In this document: in pieces, positions 1 through 11,900 of the stretch | Layout of the letters: every line of letters starts with the position of its first letter | How positions within the stretch are numbered: position 1 is the first letter of the stretch | Assembly (NCBI GenBank): GCA_965263045.1 | Contig: CBDHGK010000041.1 | Location: forward strand, 6,076,001-6,140,000 | From: G963664115 sp965263045 | GTDB lineage: Bacteria; Acidobacteriota; Terriglobia; 20CM-2-55-15 | Direction: 5' to 3' | DNA length: 64,000 bases | Translations under genes and position numbers: made by a program | Notes under the pieces: generated by a model | What the model saw: the letters and a program-made list of their open reading frames with translations, nothing else | Told to the model about the DNA's origin: nothing | Database searches by the model: none

Positions 1-1350
1 AGGAGCCGAGATGAGGAGTCTGTTACGTTCGGTAAAGAAACGCAAGAAGTCGCGTGTGCTGGGTGAGGTCGAGGTCCTGAGCCGGGAGGAATACTCGGGA
101 CTGGAATTGGACTCGAAGGTGGAGATGATTCGGGCGTTGATCCCACTGGGGTTGATGCACGTGGAGGAGTTGCTCGACGAGGAAGTGAAGTCGTTGGCGG
201 GTGAGCGATACGCACGAAAGGAGGCGGCGTTGCGGGGCCGGCGACACGGGAGCAATCCGGGGACCGTGGGGCTGGGTGGCCAGCGGGTGCCGGTTCGGGT
301 GCCTCGAGTGCGCAGCGTGGCGGGCGGGGAGATTCCGCTTCGGACCTACGAGGAACTCAGTCCGGGTGGCGCGGTGAACGAGCTACTGCTCAGACGTGTG
401 CTGTATGGGATCTCCTGCCGGAACTATGAATCGGCCGCTGAAGCGATTCCGGGAGCGATCGGACTGTCGAGTTCGACGGTGTCTCGAGGATTCGTCCAGG
501 CGAGTGCCGCGAAACTTCGGGAGATGCAGGAGCGGGATCTGAGTGGCGAGGACGTCGTGGCGATCTTCCTGGACGGGAAGGCGTTTGCCGACGCCCTGAT
601 GGTAGTGGCCCTGGGCGTCACGCTTTCGGGCGACAAACGCTTCTTGGGCTTCGTGGAGACCGACACGGAGAACGAGCAAGTGCTGACTCCGTTTCTCCGT
701 TCGTTGATGGAGCGGGGCCTGGACATCTCTGAAGGCGTGCTGGTGATTGTCGACGGCGGCAAAGGTCTGCGGGCGGCGGTCAAGAAGGCATTCAGGAATC
801 GAGCCCTGGTCCAACGCTGCCAATGGCACAAACGCGAGAACGTCGTGAGATACCTATCGAAGACCGAGCAAGCCGTGTGGCGACGCCGGCTGCAGCGGGC
901 CTACGAGCGCCCGGAGTACGACGAAGCTCGGGCGGCGCTCGGAGAGCTCCATGGAGAGCTCGAGGAGCGAAACCAATCGGGGGCTGCGAGCCTTGAGGAA
1001 GGCCTGGAAGAGACCCTCACGTTGCATCGGCTCGGCGTGTACGGGGTCTTGGGCCGTTCGTTCAAGACGACGAATTGCCTGGAATCGGTCAATGCCCTTG
1101 TCGAGGAAAGGTGTGCGAAGGTCGATCATTGGAAGAACTCGAGTCAGCGGCAACGCTGGTTGGCGACGGCGCTCATCGACATCGAACCGCGCCTGAGGAA
1201 GGTGATCGGCTACCGTCATCTTCCAAAGCTCCGCGAAGCCCTCCAGCGAGAGCTGAAAATTGAGGCGAAGACGTCGACGAGATCGAAGAAGAAGGTTGCA
1301 TGACCCATCGTGAGCCGTGGAGAGTTTCAACTAAGAATGGGCTTGACTCT
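1..1350 (+). mobile_element. IS256-family insertion sequence (left end at or beyond window edge)
   Basis: The element carries a full-length mutator-type transposase at 11-1303. Its right end must lie between the transposase stop at 1303 and about 1355, because the IS200 transposase reading in from the right loses homology there. The left end is at or beyond base 1, so terminal inverted repeats could not be paired and no target duplication could be checked. It appears to have inserted into the IS200/IS605 element next to it. Confidence 0.7.
11..1303 (+). CDS. IS256-family (mutator type) DDE transposase
   Basis: A 430-residue transposase of the usual IS256 length. The acidic triad is visible as D188 (IFLDGKAF), D248 (VIVDGGKG) and E358 (TNCLESVNALVEE), and the family signature CQWHKRENV lies between the second and third acidic residues. 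The enzyme cuts and rejoins the ends of its own element by a copy-out mechanism. The start is an ATG with a GGAG-type ribosome site immediately upstream, in the first bases of the window. The reading frame is undamaged, so the element may still be active. It borders a broken IS200 transposase and marks the left side of an accessory island. Confidence 0.93.
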   Translation: MRSLLRSVKKRKKSRVLGEVEVLSREEYSGLELDSKVEMIRALIPLGLMHVEELLDEEVKSLAGERYARKEAALRGRRHGSNPGTVGLGGQRVPVRVPRVRSVAGGEIPLRTYEELSPGGAVNELLLRRVLYGISCRNYESAAEAIPGAIGLSSSTVSRGFVQASAAKLREMQERDLSGEDVVAIFLDGKAFADALMVVALGVTLSGDKRFLGFVETDTENEQVLTPFLRSLMERGLDISEGVLVIVDGGKGLRAAVKKAFRNRALVQRCQWHKRENVVRYLSKTEQAVWRRRLQRAYERPEYDEARAALGELHGELEERNQSGAASLEEGLEETLTLHRLGVYGVLGRSFKTTNCLESVNALVEERCAKVDHWKNSSQRQRWLATALIDIEPRLRKVIGYRHLPKLREALQRELKIEAKTSTRSKKKVA

Positions 1351-1627
1351 GATCTTGCAGTAGATGATGCGACGTTTTCCCTTTGATCGCCTGCATCACT
1401 CGGCTCGGCGCCAATCTCGGCGGCACATCCAACAACAAATGTACATGATCGGGTCGCACATGCCCCTTCACGATCTCGATATCCAACGATCGGCAAATCT
1501 CTCGCGTCAGATCCCGCACCTCTTTCCCGATCTCTCCTCGCAGAGCCGGCTTGCGGTACTTGGTGATGAACACAAAGTGATATCTCAGCCGATACACTGC
1601 ATGCGAACTTTTCCGATACTCAGACAC
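1331..1627 (-). pseudogene. IS200/IS605-family TnpA (Y1 transposase), 3' truncated
   Basis: The translation begins VSEYRKSSHAVYRLRYHF and continues with the HUH metal site PDHVHLLLDVPP, which identifies a single-strand Y1 transposase. Homology stops after KGKTSHHLLQD, about 90 residues in. The C-terminal part with the catalytic tyrosine (normally near residue 125) is missing, so the protein cannot be functional. The best start is the GTG at 1627; an upstream in-frame ATG at 1723 lies in the hairpin-rich left end of the element. The break coincides with the right end of the IS256-like element, which therefore looks like the later insertion. Confidence 0.82.
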
Positions 1628-1745
1628 CTCCGCAGTGTACCCCCAAGCCTCCTGAAGGCTTCGCCTAAAGGCGAGGGGGTTCACCCATCCCAGAGTGGGA
1701 CCTTGAGACCCAACTCGGCGCAATGAGGCTCCTGGCGGGCCGCTG
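1628..1745. repeat. IS200/IS605 left-end hairpin region
   Basis: Several short foldback sequences lie just upstream of the TnpA start: AAGCCT/AGGCTT around 1645-1662, GCCT-AAA-GGC around 1663-1673, and TCCCA-GAG-TGGGA around 1688-1700. Subterminal imperfect hairpins are what Y1 transposases bind in this IS family, so this is most simply the left end of the broken element. The exact cleavage site was not identified. Confidence 0.4.
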
Positions 1746-1787
1746 AGAGGCCGGGAAACGGGTGATTAGCTTGTGAGTTGGGCTTGT

Positions 1788-1985
1788 TTAACCGGCGCAA
1801 TGGCCGGGATCGAAGGATGCAGGATCAGGAGGCCCGGCCAGCTTGATCTTGACCAACTCGCGCAGCATCTTAACAGTAGTACGCACCGAATCTTCTTCTG
1901 CGCGGGCATCCGCCCAACCGTCTTTTGCGAGCACTTCAGAATCTCGGCGGCCATCCGCCTGGGTTTTCCAGTCGTCTATCAGCAT
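1788..1985 (-). CDS. Possible small charged protein, 65 aa
   Basis: This is a weak call. A minus-strand frame starting at the ATG at 1985 has a good ribosome site (AGGTGA, five bases before the start) and encodes a 65-residue, strongly charged protein beginning MLIDDWKTQADGRR. No domain is recognised. The perfect 12+12 palindrome at 2011-2036 lies directly upstream and could be its operator. The same frame stays open upstream to 2744 opposite higBA, but that extension is out of frame with real genes and is not believed. It may be a remnant of an antitoxin or regulator gene at the island edge. Confidence 0.3.
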   Translation of the reverse strand: MLIDDWKTQADGRRDSEVLAKDGWADARAEEDSVRTTVKMLRELVKIKLAGPPDPASFDPGHCAG

Positions 1986-2010
1986 CAGCTTCACCTTTGA
2001 TTTGGACACA

Positions 2011-2036
2011 TTTGGACAATGTCCACATTGTCCAAA
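2011..2036. promoter_or_regulatory. Perfect 12-bp inverted repeat, probable operator
   Basis: The sequence is TTTGGACAATGT, two bases, then its exact complement ACATTGTCCAAA. A further direct copy of TTTGGACA sits at 2001-2008, giving three copies of the half-site TTTGGACA in 36 bp. It lies between the possible minus-strand ORF at 1985 and higB at 2190. Dyads like this are typical binding sites for dimeric helix-turn-helix repressors; there is no T-run to suggest a terminator. Which protein binds it is unknown. Confidence 0.5.
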
Positions 2037-2189
2037 TTCGGCCGAGCCAGGGGCTTTTCCCCGTTCCGGAAACGCCGGCTCCGGGGTCCAGGCAAAAACG
2101 AACGGCGAAGGTCCGGCAGCGCCAGGGCACGGATCGCGGTCCCCGGATTTGCTTCTATCCATCCCTTTCTGGGATAGTATGTTGCCTTC

Positions 2190-2483
2190 ATGCGGATCAT
2201 CGCGAAGCGGACATTGCGCGCCTTTTGCAAAAGTGAGCCCCGAGCGGAACAACCGCTGAGGGCATGGTACGCGATCGCGGCGAAAGCCGACTGGTCTTCG
2301 CCGACGGACGTGAAGACGGCTTACGGAAACGCGAGCATCGTTGGCAACGACCGGGTTGTATTCAACATCGGCGGGAACAGATACCGGCTCATCGTCCGCT
2401 TCGACTACACGCATCAAATCGGGTTCGTGCGTTTCGTGGGAACACATGCCGAGTACGACGCGGTCGATGCGTCCAGAATCTAG
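2190..2483 (+). CDS. higB: HigB-family type II toxin (mRNA interferase)
   Basis: A 97-residue protein matching the HigB branch of the RelE superfamily, with the diagnostic stretch WSSPTDVKTAYGNASIV followed by RVVFNIGGNRYRLIVRFDY and the C-terminal VRFVGTHAEYD. Members of this family cleave translated mRNAs on the ribosome and are held inactive by the antitoxin. It is the first gene of a two-gene unit; the antitoxin starts 9 bp after its stop. An imperfect dyad (CTATC...GATAG, 2155-2177) sits just before the start and could be the autoregulatory site. Toxin-first order is usual for higBA. Confidence 0.9.
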   Translation: MRIIAKRTLRAFCKSEPRAEQPLRAWYAIAAKADWSSPTDVKTAYGNASIVGNDRVVFNIGGNRYRLIVRFDYTHQIGFVRFVGTHAEYDAVDASRI

Positions 2484-2492
2484 GAGTTCGAC

Positions 2493-2867
2493 ATGCATAT
2501 CAAACCGATCAAGAGTGAAGCCGACTATGACAAGGTATTGGCCGTAATCGACGGCCTGATGGGTGCCGCGCCGGACACGCCGGAAAGTGACGAGCTCAAG
2601 GTCCTCGTTACTCTTGTAGAGGCTTACGAAGCCGAGCGCTGGAGGATAGAGGTGCCGGACCCGATCTCGGTGATCGAGCACGTCATGGAAGCCCGCGGCC
2701 TGCACCAGAAAGATTTCGCAGCGCTGATTGGCTCCCAGCCACATGCCTCGGAAGTGCTCAACCGTCGCCGCTCGCTCACCCTGTCGATGATCCGGGCCCT
2801 GTCAACCGAATGGAACCTTCCGGCCGACGTGCTTGTACGCGAGTACGACCTCGAGAATGCGACATAG
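2493..2867 (+). CDS. higA: HigA-family antitoxin with XRE helix-turn-helix
   Basis: A 124-residue partner of the upstream toxin. The N-terminal half (MHIKPIKSEADYDKVLAVID...) is the typical HigA dimer region. Residues about 70-112 form an XRE/Cro helix-turn-helix (VMEARGLHQKDFAALIG...SEVLNRRRSLTLSMIRALS). It should neutralise HigB and repress the operon. Its stop lies 33 bp before the start of the giant surface-protein gene. The pair sits between two insertion sequences, consistent with a mobile addiction module stabilising this island. Confidence 0.9.
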   Translation: MHIKPIKSEADYDKVLAVIDGLMGAAPDTPESDELKVLVTLVEAYEAERWRIEVPDPISVIEHVMEARGLHQKDFAALIGSQPHASEVLNRRRSLTLSMIRALSTEWNLPADVLVREYDLENAT

Positions 2868-2900
2868 AGGGAAAAGCGCCGCCGCGCCGGAAAGGAAAGC

Positions 2901-5900
2901 ATGTTATCAGTCCTTAAAAGACTAGCAAGCAACCCCCTATGTCAAAGCGGGAAAGGCATCCCCCCCCCCAGAAAATCTTCTGAGTGGCGTGTAGTGTTCC
3001 GTCCGCGGAAAGTTGCCCGATTCTCATCGTTTTCGCTCGTGTTCCTATTTGCCGCGCTCACACTCCTGGTGCCGACGAGCGCGTGGGCGCAGAGCGCGAC
3101 GGTATGGTTAGAGCGCCAAGACGAAACCAGGGAAGAGGGCCAGGAGGTGCGATTCACCGTGCGTCGGACCGTGGCATCGTCAGTGACCACGGCCGTAACC
3201 GTGGATTTGACCCTGCAAGGTGATTTCTTCTCTTCCTCTCAGCCCACCCAGCAGACGGCAGTGTTCACAGGCTTACAATCGCATGCAACTGTTTCGGTGA
3301 TGACGGTGGACGATGATATCGACGAAGCTGATGGCACGGTGACTGCGACGATCGTGGAGGGAGAGGGATATGTAGTCAACTCGCCCAGCACTTTCACGAC
3401 GACCGTGGCCGACAACGACGAGCCGTCCACCCGCTTCGCCCTGACGCTGAGCCCCGACCAGGTGACCGAAGATAGCGACCCGCTGGCGGTGACGGTGACG
3501 GCGACGTTCAACGCCGGGGCCCGGACCCAGGACACCGCGGTCAGAGTTCTGGTGGGCGGGGGCTCGGCGCGATGGCCGCTCGACTACGCCGCCGAGGGGG
3601 ACCGCTATTTTCACGATCCGACGGTGGGGAGGGTCGTTGAAATTGATCTCACAATTCCGGCGGAGAGTCGGAGCGGGGAGGCGTCGTTCAGGCTGCTGCT
3701 GGTGGACGACGCCATCGCCGAGGGAGACGAGAGGGTGAACGTGGTCGGGATCGCGGAGGGCTTGTCCCAGGCGGGCCTCACGGATCTGACCCTCACCGAC
3801 GACGACACCGCCTCCACGGGGATCGAGTTGAGCCTGGACCCCGAGCGGGTCACCGAGCAGGGCGGGCAGCAGACCGTCACGGTCACGGCCGCCCTGAACG
3901 CCGGAGCCCGCACCGAGGACACCGTGGTCAACGTGACGGTAGCGGCAGGCACGTCCACCATGGTGGACGACTTCCAGGCAGTCCCATCTTTCAACGTCAC
4001 CATCCCGGCGAACCGGCCCAGCGCCACGGGCGCCTTCTCGCTGACGCCGGCCAACGACGCCATCGCCGAGGGGGACGAAACCCTGGTGGTGAGCGGAACC
4101 TCGCCATTGCCGGTGACCGAGGCGGAGCTCACCCTGGCCGACGACGACACCGCCTCCACGGGGATCGAGTTGAGCCTGGACCCCGAGCGGGTGAGAGAGG
4201 ACGACGGAGCGACGGCGGTGGAGGTGACCGCCACACTGGACGAGGACGCCCGCCCCGAGGACACGGTGGTCAGCGTCGTGATAGAAGGCGGGACGGCGGG
4301 AATAACGGAGGACTTCGCGGTCTTCCACGAGGGCCAGCTCAGTAGCCTTGAGGTCACCATCTCGCAGGGGATGAAATCTGGCTCGGGAGTCTTCTTGCTG
4401 CTGCCGACCGACGACGGAATCGTGGAGGGAGACGAGACGGTGGTGGTGACCGGCACCTCGGCGCTGCCGGTCACCCCAGCGAACCTGACGATTGCCGACG
4501 ACGACACCGCCGCCACGGCCATCCTCCTGAGCCTTGTCCCCGGCGAGGTGCGCGAGGACGGCGGGGAGCAGACCGTCATCGTCACGGCCGCCCTGGATGC
4601 CGGAGCCCGCACCGCCGACACCGTGGTGCAGGTCTCGGTGGCCGGAGACACGGCCACGGTGGTGGATGACTTCCCGGCGGTCGGGAACTTTCAGATCACC
4701 ATCTCGGCGAACCAGACCAGCGGAGAGAACACCTTCTCGCTGATACCCGTCAATGACGAGATCGCCGAGGGAGACGAGACCCTTCAGGTGAGCGGCACCT
4801 CGGCGCTGCCGGTCACCCCAGCGAACCTGACGATTGCCGACGACGACATGGCCTCCACCGTCATCATGCTGACGCTCACCCCCGAACGGGTCTCAGAGGG
4901 CGATCCCTTCACCCAGGTCACCGTGACGGCCGCCCTGGATGCCGGAGCCCGCACTGGGGAGACAGTGGTCAGCCTTGCGGTGGCGGGGGGTACAGCGAGC
5001 GAGCAGGACTTCCAGGCGGTGCAGGACTTTACGCTGGCCATCCCGGCCGGCGAGACCAGCGCTACGGAGATGTTCATCGTCACGGCGGCCGACGACGGCA
5101 TCGCCGAGGGGGACGAAACCCTGGTGGTGAGCGGAATTTCGGTGCTGCCGGTGACCGAGGCGGACCTGACGATTACCGATGATGACACGGCCTCGACAGG
5201 CATCGAGCTGAGGCTGGACCCCGAGCGGGTCACCGAGCAGGGAGGGCAGCAGACGGTGACGGTGACGGCCACCCTGAACGCCGGAGCCCGCACCGAGAAC
5301 ACCGTGGTCAACGTCTCGGTGGCCGGCGGCACCGCCACGGTCGTCCAGGACTTCGAGGCGGTGGCCGCCTTCGCGTTCACCATCCCGGTGGGGGCCACCA
5401 GCGGGGAGGCCGATTTCAGCCTCACGCCCGTCAATGACGCCGTCGCCGAAGGGGACGAGACCCTCCAGGTGAGCGGGACCTCGGACCTCCCGATGACCGC
5501 GGCGACGCTGACTCTGACCGATGACGACATAGCTTCCACGACGATCGGGCTGAGACTGAGGCCGTATCGCATCACCGAGGACGGCGGGGCGCAGACCATC
5601 ACGGTCACCGCCGCCCTGAACGCCGGAACCCGCACTGCCGACACCGTGGTCAACGTGACAGTGGCAGCAGGCACGGCGTTAGCCGAGGACTTCGCGGCGG
5701 TCCCGTCCTTCACGGTGACCATCCCGGCCGGCAAGATAAATGGGGAGGTTGATTTCAACCTCACGCCGGTCAACGACGCCATCGCCGAAGGAGACGAGAC
5801 GTTGAAGGTGAACGGCAGTGCCGACGGCCTTACGGTGACCCCGGACACGCTGACGATCACCGCTGACGATGAGTTGCCGACCGTGACGATTGAGGCGGTC

Positions 5901-8900
5901 CCCGATCCACCTGTCGTGACGGAGGGGGACGATGTCGTGTTTCTCCTCACCCGCGTCGGCCAAACCAGTACTCCGCTGACCGTGGCCGTGCGCGTTGCGG
6001 AAATCGGTCGCGTTCTTATCGGCGCACGGCCCAGCACGGTCCGGTTCGCCGGCGATGACGAAACAGCGGAGTTGAGAGTGAGTACGCTAAATGACCTCAC
6101 CGTGGAAGCCAATGGCCGCGTGACGGCGACGATCCGGCCTGGAGAGGGGTACGCATTAACACTGGACCCGGAGCGCGTCACCGAGCAGGGCGGCCAGCAG
6201 ACGGTGACGGTCACTGCGATGCTCAACGCCGGAGCCCGCACTGCCGACACCGTGGTGCAGGTGACCGTGGCCGGCAACACGGCCACGGTGGTGGACGACT
6301 TCCCGGCGGTCGGGAACTTTCAGATCACCATCTCGGCGAACCAGACCAGCGGGGAGGCCGCCTTCAGCCTCACGCCCGTCAATGACACTATCGCCGAAGG
6401 GGACGAGACCCTCCAGGTAAGCGGCACCGCCACGGGCTTGCCGGTCACCCCGGCGGCGCTCACCATCGGCGATGACGACGTGGCCTCCACGTCCATCGCC
6501 TTAACACTGGACCCGGAGCGCGTCACCGAGCAGGGCGGCCAGCAGACGGTGACGGTCACCGCGATGCTCAACGCCGGATCTCGCACTGCCGACACCGTGG
6601 TCACGGTCTCGGTGGCCGGCAACACGGCCACGGTGGTGGACGACTTCGCGGCGGTCCCCTCCTTCAACGTCACCATCCCGGCGGGGGCCACCAGCGGAGA
6701 GAACACCTTCTCGCTGATACCCGTCAATGACGAGATCGCCGAGGGAGACGAGACCCTCCAGGTAAGCGGCACGGCGGCATTGACGGTCACCCCGGCCACG
6801 CTGACGATCAGCGATGACGACGTGGCCTCCACAGGGATCGAGCTCAGCCTGGACCCCGAGCGCGTCACCGAGCAGGGCGGCCAGCAGACGGTGACGGTCA
6901 CCGCGATGCTCAACGCCGGAGCCCGCAGCGCCGACACCGTGGTCACGGTCTCGGTGGCCGGCAACACGGCCACGGTGGTGGACGACTTCCCGGCGGTCGG
7001 GAACTTTCAGATCACCATCTCGGCGAACCAGACCAGCGGAGAGAACACCTTCTCGCTGATACCCGTCAATGACGAGATCGCCGAGGGAGACGAGACCCTC
7101 CAGGTAAGCGGCACGGCGGCATTGACGGTCACCCCGGCCACGCTGACGATCAGCGATGACGACGTGGCCTCCACAGGGATCGAGCTCAGCCTGGACCCCG
7201 AGCGCGTCACCGAGCAGGGCGGCCAGCAGACGGTGACGGTCACCGCGATGCTCAACGCCGGAGCCCGCACTGCCGACACCGTGGTGCAGGTGACCGTGGC
7301 CGGCAACACGGCCGCGGTGGTGGACGACTTCGCGGCGCTCACCAGCTTCCCCATCACCATCCCCGCGAACCAGACCAGCGGGGAGGCCGCCTTCAGCCTG
7401 ACGCCCGTCAATGACACTATCGCCGAAGGGGACGAGACCCTCCAGGTAAGCGGCACCGCCACGGGCTTGCCGGTCACCCCGGCGGCGCTCACCATCGGCG
7501 ATGACGACGTGGCCTCCACGTCCATCGCCTTAACACTGGACCCGGAGCGCGTCACCGAGCAGGGCGGCCAGCAGACGGTGACGGTCACCGCGATGCTCAA
7601 CGCCGGAGCCCGCACTGCCGACACCGTGGTGCAGGTGACCGTGGCCGGCAACACGGCCGCGGTGGTGGACGACTTCGCGGCGCTCACCAGCTTCCCCATC
7701 ACCATCCCCGCGAACCAGACCAGCGGGGAGGCCGCCTTCAGCCTCACGCCCGTCAATGACACTATCGCCGAAGGGGACGAGACCCTCCAGGTAAGCGGCA
7801 CCGCCACGGGCTTGCCGGTCACCCCGGCGGCGCTCACCATCGGCGATGACGACGTGGCCTCCACGTCCATCGCCTTAACACTGGACCCGGAGCGCGTCAC
7901 CGAGCAGGGCGGCCAGCAGACGGTGACGGTCACCGCGATGCTCAACGCCGGATCTCGCACTGCCGACACCGTGGTCACGGTCTCGGTGGCCGGCAACACG
8001 GCCACGGTGGTGGACGACTTCGCGGCGGTCCCCTCCTTCAACGTCACCATCCCGGCGGGGGCCACCAGCGGGGAGGCCGCCTTCAGCCTCACGCCCGTCA
8101 ACGACACTATCGCCGAAGGCGACGAAACCCTTGAAGTAAACGGGACGGGACCGCTGCCGGTCACCCCGGCGGCGCTCACCATCGGCGATGACGATACCGC
8201 CTCCACAGGGATCGAGCTCAGCCTGGACCCCGAGCGGGTCACCGAGCAGGGCGGCCAGCAGACGGTGACGGTCACCGCGATGCTCAACGCCGGATCTCGC
8301 ACTGCCGACACCGTGGTCACGGTCTCGGTGGCCGGCAACACGGCCACGGTGGTGGACGACTTCCCGGCGGTCGGGAACTTTCAGGTCACCATCACCGCGG
8401 GCGACACCAGCGGCGAGAACAGCTTCTCGCTGACGCCCGTCAATGACACTATCGCCGAAGGGGACGAGACCCTCCAGGTAAGCGGCACCGCCACGGGCTT
8501 GCCGGTCACCCCGGCGGCGCTCACCATCGCCGATGACGACGTGGCCTCCACGTCCATCGCCTTAACACTGGACCCGGAGCGCGTCACCGAGCAGGGCGGC
8601 CAGCAGACGGTGACGGTCACCGCGATGCTCAACGCCGGAGCCCGCACTGCCGACACCGTGGTGCAGGTGACCGTGGCCGGCAACACGGCCGCGGTGGTGG
8701 ACGACTTCGCGGCGGTCGGGAACTTTCAGATCACCATCTCGGCGAACCAGACCAGCGGAGAGAACACCTTCTCGCTGATACCCGTCAATGACGAGATCGC
8801 CGAGGGAGACGAGACCCTCCAGGTAAGCGGCACGGCGGCATTGACGGTCACCCCGGCCACGCTGACGATCAGCGATGACGACGTGGCCTCCACAGGGATC

Positions 8901-11900
8901 GAGCTCAGCCTGGACCCCGAGCGCGTCACCGAGCAGGGCGGCCAGCAGACGGTGACGGTCACCGCGATGCTCAACGCCGGAGCCCGCACTGCCGACACCG
9001 TGGTGCAGGTGACCGTGGCCGGCAACACGGCCGCGGTGGTGGACGACTTCGCGGCGCTCACCAGCTTCCCCATCACCATCCCCGCGAACCAGACCAGCGG
9101 GGAGGCCGCCTTCAGCCTGACGCCCGTCAATGACACTATCGCCGAAGGGGACGAGACCCTCCAGGTAAGCGGCACCGCCACGGGCTTGCCGGTCACCCCG
9201 GCGGCGCTCACCATCGGCGATGACGACGACGATAGCGACGAGCCGCCGAAGGCACTCCTCCAAGTCGCGATCGCGGCGGGGACCAGCCCGGTGAACGAGG
9301 GCGATCCCGCAACATTTATATTGACGCGCACGGAGGATGCCACGGAGGCGCTGACGGTCAAGGTGAATGTCTCTGAAACCGAAGACATGATTTCATCATC
9401 GTCAGAGGGAACGAGTCAGGTCACCTTCCCGGCGGGCGCGTCCGACACAACTCTGACCGTGCCGACGGTTGAAGATAGCGTGGAGGAGGAGGCCAGCACG
9501 ATCACGGTGACCGTGACCGCGGGCGGCGGCTATAACGTTGGCGACCCGCCCTTCGCCACGGTGATCGCCACCGACGACGACACCCGTGGTGTGACGCTGT
9601 CCAAGACAGAGCTGACGGTGCCGGAGGGCGGTAGCAACACCTACACGGTGGTGCTGGATTCCCAGCCCGCCGTCGAGCAGGTAACGATCCTGGTGAGGGT
9701 TCCGGCGGCCACCGATATTTCGGTGCCCCAGGATCAGGCCACCCTCACCTTCACCCCCTCGAACTGGAACCAACCGCAGACGGTGACCGTGGAAGCGGCC
9801 CACGACCCCGACGCCGCCACCGACCCGGCGGTGGTCCTGACCCATACGGTGAGCGGCGGGGACTACCAGTCGGTGACGGCCCCCGACATCACCGTCACCA
9901 TCACCGAAGACGACACCGCCTCCACCGGGATCGAGCTGTCGCCGGAGACGGCGAGCGGGGCCGAGGAGGACGGAGCCTTCGACATCGAAATCCGGGCGGA
10001 GCTTAACGCGGCCACGCAGACTACCGACACCTCGGTCACGTTAATGGTGACGGGAGGGACGGCCACCGCGGGTACCGACTACGAGGCGATCGGCCCGCTG
10101 ACGATCACGATCCCGGCCGAGGCTATCCAGGGCGCGGCGACCCTGACGGTGACACCGGTCAACGACAGCCTCGCGGAAGGAGCGGAAACCCTGGTGCTGA
10201 CTAGCACGAGCCCGTCGGGCCTTGAGGTGACACCGGCCACGGTGACCGTCACCCTCCTTGACGACGACGAGCCCGAAATCGCCCTCAGCGTCAGCCCGAC
10301 GCAGATCTCGGAGGCCGACGAGACCTCGGCGGAGATATCGGTCGCCATCACCAATGGCGGCGTGTTCACCGAGGACAAGGCGGTGGTTCTGACCGTGGCG
10401 GAAACCAGCACCGCGACCCGGGACGACGATTACACGCTCGGCGGCACGGAAATCACCATACTGGCAGGGGCGGCCACGGGCAAAGACACGGTCTCCCTCA
10501 CGGCCGTGGACGACTCGATCGACGAGGAGGACGAGACCCTCCTCATCACGGCGACGCTCGACGGTTCGGCCGTCGGTGATGCCCGAACCGTCACGATCAG
10601 CGACGACGACACCCGCGGCGTGACGCTGTCCAAGACGGCGCTGACGGTGCGCGAAGGCGCGACCGCAAGCTACACGGTGGCGCTGACGTCGGAACCGACG
10701 ACGGCGGTCACCGTGGCCGTGACCGTCCCCGCTGGCTCGGGTCTCTCGGTGGATCGGGCGCGCCTGACGTTCGAGGCCGGGAACTGGAGTGCCCCGCAAT
10801 CGGTGAAGGTGACCGCGGCCATGAACGCCGCTGCGGTGATGGACGGGTCGGTGACGCTGACGCACCAGGTAAGCGGCGGGGACTACGAGTCGGTAACAGC
10901 CGAAAGCGTGACGGTGACGGTCACCGGGAGCGACCATCCCGCGACGCGGCTGGAGCGAATCAACAGGGTGCTGTTGCCGCGGGTGGCGGCGGAGATGGCC
11001 GATAGCACGGTCTCGGCAATCTCGGATCGCATCGACGCCGCTCGCGGCTGCGCGAAGGGGACATCGAGCCTTCCGACCCCCCTGGCGATAGCGTCCAGGC
11101 TCCTGGCTCTTAGTCCCGGCCCCCAGGCACAAGGCGCTGAACGACGGCCCATGACCTTGGAACAGGCGCTTGGCGGCACGTCCTTCGCGCTGCCGCTCAA
11201 TGTGTCCAAGGACTGCGGTCTGGGCGTGTGGGGCAGCGCTGATTACCGCTCGCTCTCGGGCAGAAGAGGCATCGCCTGGAACGGGGATCTGTCGAGCTTC
11301 CACCTTGGCGTCGATCTGCGGGTGCGCCCCGATCTTCTCGCCGGGTTGGCGGTGGCGCGGCACATGGGCGCCTTCGACTATACGGACCGGACCGGGATCG
11401 AGGCGGTGGAGGGACGTTACAAGAGCCGCATGACGGGCGTGCATCCCTATGTGGCTTGGTTCTCGCCCGACGGCGACCGGAATCTATGGGGGACGGCGGG
11501 CTATGGCCGGGACGGGATCGAGATCGACGACGCGTTGAGCGGCAGACATGCGAGCAACATCCGCATGACGACGGGAGCAGTCGGGGGCAGCGACAGGCTG
11601 CTCTCGGCCGGTACCACGGCTCTACGGCTCAAGGGCGAGGGGATGCTGACGTGGATCGCGGTGGAGGGCGGCGGCTCGATCGAGCCGCTCACCTTGGATG
11701 TGCGGCGGCTGCGTTTGTTGCTGGAGGGTAGCCACGAAAAGGAACTGGCTTCGGGCGGGCAACTGACGCCGTCGCTGGAGGTGGGCGTGCGTCACGACGG
11801 CGGTGACGGGGCGAGAGGCGTGGGTCTGGAGTTCGGCGGCAAGCTTCGATATCTGGACCCCGAACTAGGTCTGACTCTGGAGGCCCGAAGCCGGTGGCTG

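Noticed and set aside
1788..2744. 318-aa minus-strand ORF opposite higBA
   Set aside because: It is antisense to two well-supported genes and only its last 65 codons have a ribosome site; the rest is a GC-driven open frame.
6174..9230. CRISPR-like array
   Set aside because: The repeats are 342/345 bp and in-frame protein domains, not 24-48-bp repeats with unique spacers.
3273..9845. Several long minus-strand ORFs (217-500 aa) within the autotransporter gene
   Set aside because: They mirror the repeats on the coding strand, are rich in Ser/Val as antisense of DDD/GDE codons, and have no start signals.
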